A DNA stretch of 64,000 nucleotides, from contig DATLRD010000091.1 in the NCBI GenBank assembly GCA_035534855.1, positions 1-64,000 on the forward strand. The letters run 5' to 3'. The notes under the pieces are model-generated. The model was not told where the DNA came from and made no database searches. It saw only the letters and a program-made list of their open reading frames with translations. Shown here piece by piece: positions 58,761-64,000 of the stretch. The position numbers and the translations under genes are program-made. The stretch comes from DATARH01 sp035534855. GTDB lineage: Bacteria > Pseudomonadota > Alphaproteobacteria > ATCC43930 > CGMCC-115725. Position 1 is the first letter of the stretch. Each line of letters begins with the position of its first letter.

Positions 58761-59846
58761 TCATTCCTGCCCGGCGGCGGCGCCCCCTGCGGCGGTCACC
58801 ACGACAACGTCAACAAATCGCACCCGCAGTTTGATCGTCGAGCCGTCGGGCGGCGACGGCAACTCGCCCTGAACCTCGGCCACCTCTGTCGCAGACGGCG
58901 GCTTCGCGCCGCGCACGACCGCCCTGACGGTCGTGACATGGGTACTTTCGGAGACGCGCACGTCGACCAGGTGAAACCGGGCATCGTCGTCAAAGTGCCG
59001 GTGCAGCACGGCGCGAACCGCGCTCAGGAACAGCGAATCGCCGATCACCCGTTTCATCTGAAAGCCGAGCACCACTGCGAGGCCGCAGACCAAGCCGATG
59101 CTGACCAGGTTGCGCCGCAGAAAGGCGAGCATCCCCTGTTCGTCGACAGCCCGGTGCCAACGGTAGCCGCCCACCCAGAAGACGGCTGAAAACGCCACCT
59201 GGATCGCCACGATATTGGTCAGCACGAGGAGGAGTGCGCCGCCCGCCAAGTCAAATTCCGCACGCGCCAGCAGGATGCCCGCGGCGGCGAGCGGCGGCAC
59301 CAATGCGGTCGCCACCGCAACCCCAACGATCGCGGTGCCGACCCGCGGCGACAGCACGGCCACGGCGCCGGCCGCACCGCCCGCCAGCGCAATGATCAGA
59401 TCGAACAGGTTCGGATTGGTACGCGCCCTGATTTCGGGGGTCAGCGGGATATCGTGATGAATGAAGCCGATCACGACCGCTATCGCGAGAATCCAGCCGA
59501 TGCCGCCAGCCAGCGACAAAAACGCCCGGCCGAGCAGCTTTCGGTCGCTCTCGTTGAGGCCGAGTGCGACGCCGGCAAGCGGGTTCAGCAGCAGCGCCAC
59601 GACCATCGCGCCGATCACGACAGCCGGGCTGTTGGCCAACAGCCCATAGCTGGCGATCACCGTCGACAAGCCGTTCATCAGCCAATAGATGCGAGTCGGC
59701 TCGCTGGCCTCGCGCACCGATTTCAAAACCGCTGAGCGTGACTCCAGAAAGTCTGCGGAGACCGGCCGGCGAACCCGGGATTTTCGCCCGCCCTTGCTGA
59801 TGTCATCCGCCGGCGGGCCCGCGAGGTTTTCCAACAAGCTCTTCAT
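58761..59846 (-). CDS. DUF389 membrane protein
   Basis: 361 residues from the ATG at 59846. About seven hydrophobic helices between residues 60 and 270, including SPAVVIGAMVVALLLNPLAGVALGL with the family GAM-x-NP pattern, and GTAIVGVAVATALVPPLAAAGI; a soluble C-terminal domain (about 285-361) follows. DUF389 is widespread and uncharacterised. Its position between two envelope-protein genes gives no clear clue. It reads towards the tandem repeat. Confidence 0.85.
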   Translation of the reverse strand: MKSLLENLAGPPADDISKGGRKSRVRRPVSADFLESRSAVLKSVREASEPTRIYWLMNGLSTVIASYGLLANSPAVVIGAMVVALLLNPLAGVALGLNESDRKLLGRAFLSLAGGIGWILAIAVVIGFIHHDIPLTPEIRARTNPNLFDLIIALAGGAAGAVAVLSPRVGTAIVGVAVATALVPPLAAAGILLARAEFDLAGGALLLVLTNIVAIQVAFSAVFWVGGYRWHRAVDEQGMLAFLRRNLVSIGLVCGLAVVLGFQMKRVIGDSLFLSAVRAVLHRHFDDDARFHLVDVRVSESTHVTTVRAVVRGAKPPSATEVAEVQGELPSPPDGSTIKLRVRFVDVVVVTAAGGAAAGQE

Positions 59847-59930
59847 CGCCCCCCGCGATCGGTCACCTGCCGCATCGCGGCAGAATGCCTGATAACCCCC
59901 GACGATCACACAGACCCGAAAGACCCGCCC

Positions 59931-61622
59931 CTACCCCGCCTCGATCGACAGGGCGATAAACCGCGTGCTTTCTTCGCGTTCGACGCGGATGAGGGCGAAT
60001 TTGCGCCCGACCTTTTTGGCGGTCGCGACCAGTTGCACGATCTGCTCGGGCGTGGCAATCGGGGTCTCGCCGACCGCGACGATCAGGTCACCGGGGCGCA
60101 GCCCCTGGGCGGAGGCAGCGCTGTTCTGCGGCACGTCGACGATGACGGCGCCGCGCGCCCCCTCAGGCAGCGAAAACTGCTTGCGCAGATCGGGCGTGAC
60201 GCGCGCCAGCTTGAGCCCGAGCGCGGTGATGGTCGGCGGCGGCTTGGGCTTTTCCGGCTGCGGCGGGGGCGGCGGCGGCGGCCGGTTGGGGTCGAGTGCG
60301 ACGACCTTGAGTTCGGCGGCGGCCTCCTTGCCGTCGCGCCAGATCGTCACCTTGACCGTCTTGCCGGGCGGGGTATCGGCGACCATCGGCGGCAATTGTC
60401 GGCTACGCTCGACCGGCTTGCCGTCATAGGTCAGAATCACGTCGCCGGGGCGCAGTTTGCCCTGCGCCGCCGGGCTGTCAAAGTCGATCGCCGCGATCAT
60501 CGCCCCGCGGCCCTTGTTGAGCCCGATGCTCTCGGCGATCTCGTCGGTGACCGGCTGGATGCGGGCGCCGATCCAGCCGCGCTCGACCTTTCCGGTCGCC
60601 TTGAGCTGGTCGATGATCGGCCGCGCCAGCGCCGACGGGATCGCAAACCCGATGCCGATCGAGCCGCCCGACGGTGAATAGATCGCAGTGTTGATGCCGA
60701 TCACCTGCCCCGCCAGGTTGAACATCGGGCCGCCGGAATTGCCGCGGTTTATCGACGCATCGGTCTGCAGATAGTCGACATACGGGCCGGAATGGATGTC
60801 GCGCGCGGTCGCCGAGATGATCCCGGCGGTCACCGTGCCCCCGAGGCCAAACGGGTTGCCGATCGCCAGCACCCAATCGCCGACCTTGGTCTTGGTCGAA
60901 TCCCCCCAGCTTGCTGCCGGCAGCGGGGTCTTCGCATCGACCTTGAGCAGCGCCAGGTCGGAGACCTGGTCGCGGCCGATCACCTTGGCCTGCAGCACCG
61001 TGTTGTCCGAAAGGGTCACGGTGATCTGCTCGGCGTTGGCGATCACGTGATTGTTGGTCACGATCAGCCCCGACGGGTCGATGATAAAGCCCGAGCCGAG
61101 CGAGGCGATCGGTTCGCCGTTGGGGCCGCCGTGGCCGAAGAAATCGCGAAAGAAATCGTCGAGCGATGATTGCGGCGACGGCGACAGCGACGGCGGCGAC
61201 GCCCCGGGCGCGCCCTTTGCCGGCGGCGGCATCGCCTTGGTCGTCGAGATATTGACGACGACGCCCACGAGGCGTCCGGCGAGATCCGAGAAGACATCGG
61301 CGAAGTGTGGTGGGGCGGGCGGGGATCCCGGTGCCTGCGCGACGGACTGTTGCGGGGCGGCCTGTTGCGGGGCGGCCTGTTGCGGGGCGACCTGTTGCGG
61401 GGCGACCTGTTGCGGGGCTACCTGTTGCGGGGCGACCTGTCGCGGGGCGGGCGGCGCCGGCGGGATGATCGGGGCCGGGGCCGCGGCGGGCGGCGGGGCC
61501 GGCGCCGCGGGCTGCGCCCGGCTCGGGGTTGGTCCCTGCGCCCAACCGGGGCCGGCCGCCACCGACAACAACACCGCCAGCAAGCCCGCAAGCATCGCGC
61601 CTTGCCGGCAAAAACCGCTCAC
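59931..61622 (-). CDS. HtrA/DegP-type periplasmic serine protease 2, with Gln/Pro-rich repeat linker
   Basis: 563 residues from a GTG at 61622 with AAGGAG 7 bp upstream. Signal peptide about 1-28; then a Pro/Ala-rich linker (about 30-105) with repeated QVAPQ units; catalytic triad His192 (TNNHVIA), Asp222 (VSDLALLKVD), Ser296 (NRGNSGGPM); two PDZ domains (about 350-440 and 465-560) joined by a polyproline run. The long linker and polyproline distinguish it from the first copy. It should be an envelope protease under EF-P-dependent translation. Confidence 0.94.
   Translation of the reverse strand: MSGFCRQGAMLAGLLAVLLSVAAGPGWAQGPTPSRAQPAAPAPPPAAAPAPIIPPAPPAPRQVAPQQVAPQQVAPQQVAPQQAAPQQAAPQQSVAQAPGSPPAPPHFADVFSDLAGRLVGVVVNISTTKAMPPPAKGAPGASPPSLSPSPQSSLDDFFRDFFGHGGPNGEPIASLGSGFIIDPSGLIVTNNHVIANAEQITVTLSDNTVLQAKVIGRDQVSDLALLKVDAKTPLPAASWGDSTKTKVGDWVLAIGNPFGLGGTVTAGIISATARDIHSGPYVDYLQTDASINRGNSGGPMFNLAGQVIGINTAIYSPSGGSIGIGFAIPSALARPIIDQLKATGKVERGWIGARIQPVTDEIAESIGLNKGRGAMIAAIDFDSPAAQGKLRPGDVILTYDGKPVERSRQLPPMVADTPPGKTVKVTIWRDGKEAAAELKVVALDPNRPPPPPPPQPEKPKPPPTITALGLKLARVTPDLRKQFSLPEGARGAVIVDVPQNSAASAQGLRPGDLIVAVGETPIATPEQIVQLVATAKKVGRKFALIRVEREESTRFIALSIEAG
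61347..61451. repeat. 15-bp tandem repeat, 7 copies, in the second protease gene
   Basis: Unit CTGTTGCGGGGCGRC, seven copies with one or two changes each, encoding the QVAPQ/QAAPQ run in the N-terminal linker on the minus strand. Length is in-frame for expansion or loss of whole repeats. Confidence 0.95.
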
Positions 61623-61719
61623 CCGCTATCTCCTTTTCCGGTGCGCCGCGATCCGGCGCTGGCCTTTACGTCGCGCTCGATATGAAATGGCACGGCGATT
61701 GGCAAGACGGAATTGACAA

Positions 61720-63009
61720 TTGACCACGCCTTCCCCCCTCGCGCCAGGGCCGTTCCTGCGCCGCCTGTTCGATGCCGCGCTAGCCGCCGCCGCGCCCGGC
61801 AAGGCGATCACCGGGCGGCTGCCGCAGGCGGTGCCCGGCTGTACGGTCGTGGTCGGTGCCGGCAAGGCGTCAGCGGCGATGGCCCGCGCCTTCGAGACGC
61901 AGTGGCAGGGGGAGCTGTCGGGGCTGGTCGTAACCCGGCGCGGCCATGCCGTCGCCTGCGAGCGCATTGCGATCGTCGAGGCCAGCCACCCGGTGCCCGA
62001 CGCCGCCGGCGAGGACGCCGCCCGGCGCATCCTCGCGCTCGCCGGCGGGCTCGGCGCCGGCGACCAGCTCATCTGCCTGATCTCGGGCGGCGGCTCGGCG
62101 CTGCTGGCGCTGCCAGCGCCGGGCCTCACCCTCGCCGACAAGCAGGCGGTGACCCGCGCGCTCCTGCGCTCGGGTGCGGCGATCGGCGAGATCAACACCG
62201 TGCGCAAGCACCTGTCGGCGATCAAGGGCGGCCGGCTCGCCGCCGCGGCGTATCCGGCGCGGGTGGTGACGCTGGCGATTTCCGATGTGCCGGGCGACGA
62301 CCCGGCGGTGATCGCCTCCGGGCCGACCGTGCCCGATCCGACGACCTTTGCCGACGCACGCGCGGTGCTGGCGAAATACCGCATCGCCGAGCCGGCGGCG
62401 GTGATCGCCCATCTGGCCGCCGCGGCGAGCGAGACGCCCAAGCCCGGCGACCCGGTGTTTGTCGACGCGCATTACACGCTGATCGCCAGCCCCCAGCAGG
62501 CGCTGACCGCCGCGGCGGATGCGGCGCTGGCACACGGCGTGACGCCGATCGTGCTGAGCGACCGTATCGAGGGCGAGGCGCGCGACGTCGCCGCGGTGCA
62601 TGCGGCGATCGCCCTCCAGCTGCGCGCCGGCAATTTCCGGGTCGGCGGGTCGGCCGTGGCGCCGCCGGCGGTGCTGCTGTCGGGCGGCGAGGCCACGGTC
62701 ACCGTGCGCGGCACCGGGCGCGGGGGGCGCAACAGCGAGTTCCTGCTGGCGCTCGCCGCCGCGCTCGACGGCACGCCCGGCATCGCGGCGATCGCCTGCG
62801 ATACCGACGGCATCGACGGCAGCGAAGACAATGCCGGAGCGCTCGTCTACCCGGACAGTGTGTCGCGGGGTGCGGCAAAGGGTGTTTCGATCAAGGGAGC
62901 ACTAGCGCAGAATGACGGCTACGGGTTTTTCGCCGCTCTCGACGACCTAGTCACCACCGGCCCGACCCTGACCAACGTGAACGATTTCCGCGCAATCCTC
63001 GTTTTGTGA
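61720..63009 (+). CDS. Glycerate 2-kinase (MOFRL/TtuD family)
   Basis: 429 residues starting at a TTG that follows an in-frame TGA by 3 nt, so no earlier start exists and the next ATG is inside the domain. Motifs: VVGAGKASAAMARAFE, LISGGGSALLALP, NTVRKHLSAIKGGRLA and the C-terminal LLSGGEATVTVRGTGRGGRNSE, ACDTDGIDG. It phosphorylates glycerate to 2-phosphoglycerate. Pyruvate kinase follows 28 bp later, a pairing seen in glyoxylate/glycerate pathways. Confidence 0.92.
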   Translation: MTTPSPLAPGPFLRRLFDAALAAAAPGKAITGRLPQAVPGCTVVVGAGKASAAMARAFETQWQGELSGLVVTRRGHAVACERIAIVEASHPVPDAAGEDAARRILALAGGLGAGDQLICLISGGGSALLALPAPGLTLADKQAVTRALLRSGAAIGEINTVRKHLSAIKGGRLAAAAYPARVVTLAISDVPGDDPAVIASGPTVPDPTTFADARAVLAKYRIAEPAAVIAHLAAAASETPKPGDPVFVDAHYTLIASPQQALTAAADAALAHGVTPIVLSDRIEGEARDVAAVHAAIALQLRAGNFRVGGSAVAPPAVLLSGGEATVTVRGTGRGGRNSEFLLALAAALDGTPGIAAIACDTDGIDGSEDNAGALVYPDSVSRGAAKGVSIKGALAQNDGYGFFAALDDLVTTGPTLTNVNDFRAILVL

Positions 63010-63036
63010 TCGCGCCTATCGGTAGAGAACCCCGCA

Positions 63037-64000
63037 ATGCGGCGACAACGCAGTGCAAAGATCGTCGCGACCCTCGGCCCGGTCAGTTCGAGCCCGGAGC
63101 GCATTCGCGCGCTCTTCGACGCCGGGGTCGACGTGTTCCGGCTCAATTTCAGCCACGGCACGCACGACCAGCACCATGACCGCTTCGAGGCGATCCGCCG
63201 CGCGGAGCACGAGACCGGGCGGCCGATCGGCATCCTGGCCGACATGCAGGGGCCAAAGCTGCGGCTCGGCAATTTCGCCGACGGGCAGATCGAGCTGAAA
63301 CCCGGCGCCATGATCCGCCTCGATCTCGACCCCAAGCCGGGCGACGAGCGCCGCGCCTCGGTGCCGCATCCCGAGGTGTTTGCCGCGCTCGAGGAAGGCA
63401 CCGACCTGCTGGTCGACGACGGCAAGGTGCGGCTGCGCATCGGCAAGCACGGCGCCGATTTCGCCGAGGCCCAGTGCATCGTCGGCGGCACGCTGTCGAA
63501 CCACAAGGGGATTAACCTGCCCAACGTGGTATTGCCGATCTCGGCGGTGACCGAAAAGGACCGCACCGACATCGCCTTTGCCCTGCAGCACGGCGCCGAC
63601 TGGATCGCGCTGTCGTTCGTCCAGCGACCCGAGGATGTGGCCGAAGGGCGCAAGCAGATCGGCAACGCCGCCGGGCTGATGGTCAAGCTCGAAAAGCCCT
63701 CGGCGATCGCGCATCTCGGCGAGATCATCGATTTGTCGGACGCGCTGATGGTCGCGCGCGGCGATCTCGGCGTCGAGATGCCGCCGGAAGATGTGCCGAC
63801 CGTGCAGCGCCGCATCATCCATGCCTGCCGGCTCGCCGGAAAGCCGGTGGTCGTCGCGACGCAGATGCTGGAATCGATGGTCAGCGCCCCGACCCCGACG
63901 CGCGCCGAGGCCTCCGACGTCGCCACCGCGGTCTATGAAGGCGCCGACGCGGTGATGCTGTCGGCGGAAACCGCGGTCGGCCAGTATCCGATCGAGGCGG
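63037..64000 (+). CDS. pyk: Pyruvate kinase (3' end cut by window)
   Basis: The first 321 residues are present. RSAKIVATLGPVSSSPERI, FRLNFSHGTHDQHH, GPKLRLG, VKLEKPSAI, MVARGDLGVEMP and the K-ion/Mg-site VATQMLESM are complete. It converts phosphoenolpyruvate to pyruvate with ATP formation. Located with glycerate 2-kinase, with enolase needed between the two. Start ATG at 63037 without a strong ribosome site. Confidence 0.97.
   Translation, partial: MRRQRSAKIVATLGPVSSSPERIRALFDAGVDVFRLNFSHGTHDQHHDRFEAIRRAEHETGRPIGILADMQGPKLRLGNFADGQIELKPGAMIRLDLDPKPGDERRASVPHPEVFAALEEGTDLLVDDGKVRLRIGKHGADFAEAQCIVGGTLSNHKGINLPNVVLPISAVTEKDRTDIAFALQHGADWIALSFVQRPEDVAEGRKQIGNAAGLMVKLEKPSAIAHLGEIIDLSDALMVARGDLGVEMPPEDVPTVQRRIIHACRLAGKPVVVATQMLESMVSAPTPTRAEASDVATAVYEGADAVMLSAETAVGQYPIEA

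Overview
The window reads as a chromosomal stretch of a GC-rich alphaproteobacterium, most likely in or near the Rhodospirillales. The reasons are the very high GC with G/C at most third codon positions, the order ruvC-ruvA-ruvB-ybgC-tolQRAB-pal, a zapA gene with a DUF4164 coiled-coil gene before it and a 6S-like RNA behind it, a CarD regulator and 7Fe ferredoxin, and a SUV3-type (MgpS) helicase paired with an S4-domain protein. The genus cannot be read from the sequence. No rRNA, tRNA, insertion sequence, prophage or CRISPR array was seen. Pal at the left edge and pyruvate kinase at the right edge are cut by the window.

Layout. 1-11.8 kb (all minus): envelope and housekeeping genes, transcribed DUF4164-zapA-6S RNA-ymdB-metG, then yebC-ruvC-ruvA-ruvB-ybgC-tolQ-tolR-tolA-tolB-pal, many with 4-bp start/stop overlaps; an NHL beta-propeller gene lies at the right end. 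11.8-12.6 kb: a low-GC patch with one small unknown gene and a GTTAT-N3-ATAAC palindrome. 12.6-24.5 kb: transketolase; a convergent metal ABC transporter (znuA-znuC-znuB type); a carbon operon gap-DUF2090-unknown-class I fba that lacks pgk; thiE; a PEBP-family secreted protein; the EF-P modification enzyme EpmA divergent from EF-P; SuhB. 24.5-30.2 kb: a MotA/MotB-like proton-channel pair with long coiled coils, an orphan sugar-type ABC ATPase and two SDR genes. 30.2-32.4 kb (minus): fdxA, carD and a phosphatase-like protein with eroded catalytic motifs.

32.5-41.4 kb is a glycan locus: a GT-B glycosyltransferase, a GT39-like membrane transferase, a methyltransferase, an ArnC/GtrB-like GT2, an SMR-type 4-TM protein, a DegT aminotransferase, an SDR sugar epimerase/dehydratase and a GT4 of lower GC. 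These parts mirror the Arn logic (make an amino sugar, load it on undecaprenyl phosphate, flip it, transfer it outside) without the Arn formylation/deformylation genes. It is the best candidate here for an undescribed system.

41.4-64 kb: S4 protein plus SUV3-like helicase; a soluble histidine kinase 4 bp from a HerA-type ATPase; htpG; a carboxymuconolactone decarboxylase-family protein; two HtrA/DegP paralogues 8.5 kb apart; an HTH protein with a disordered repeat-rich tail; a D-lactate-dehydrogenase-like FAD oxidase divergent from a fused indolepyruvate ferredoxin oxidoreductase; a secreted beta-sandwich-like protein; a DUF389 membrane protein; glycerate 2-kinase and pyruvate kinase. Three tandem arrays, all with 15-bp units, lie within 52.1-61.5 kb.
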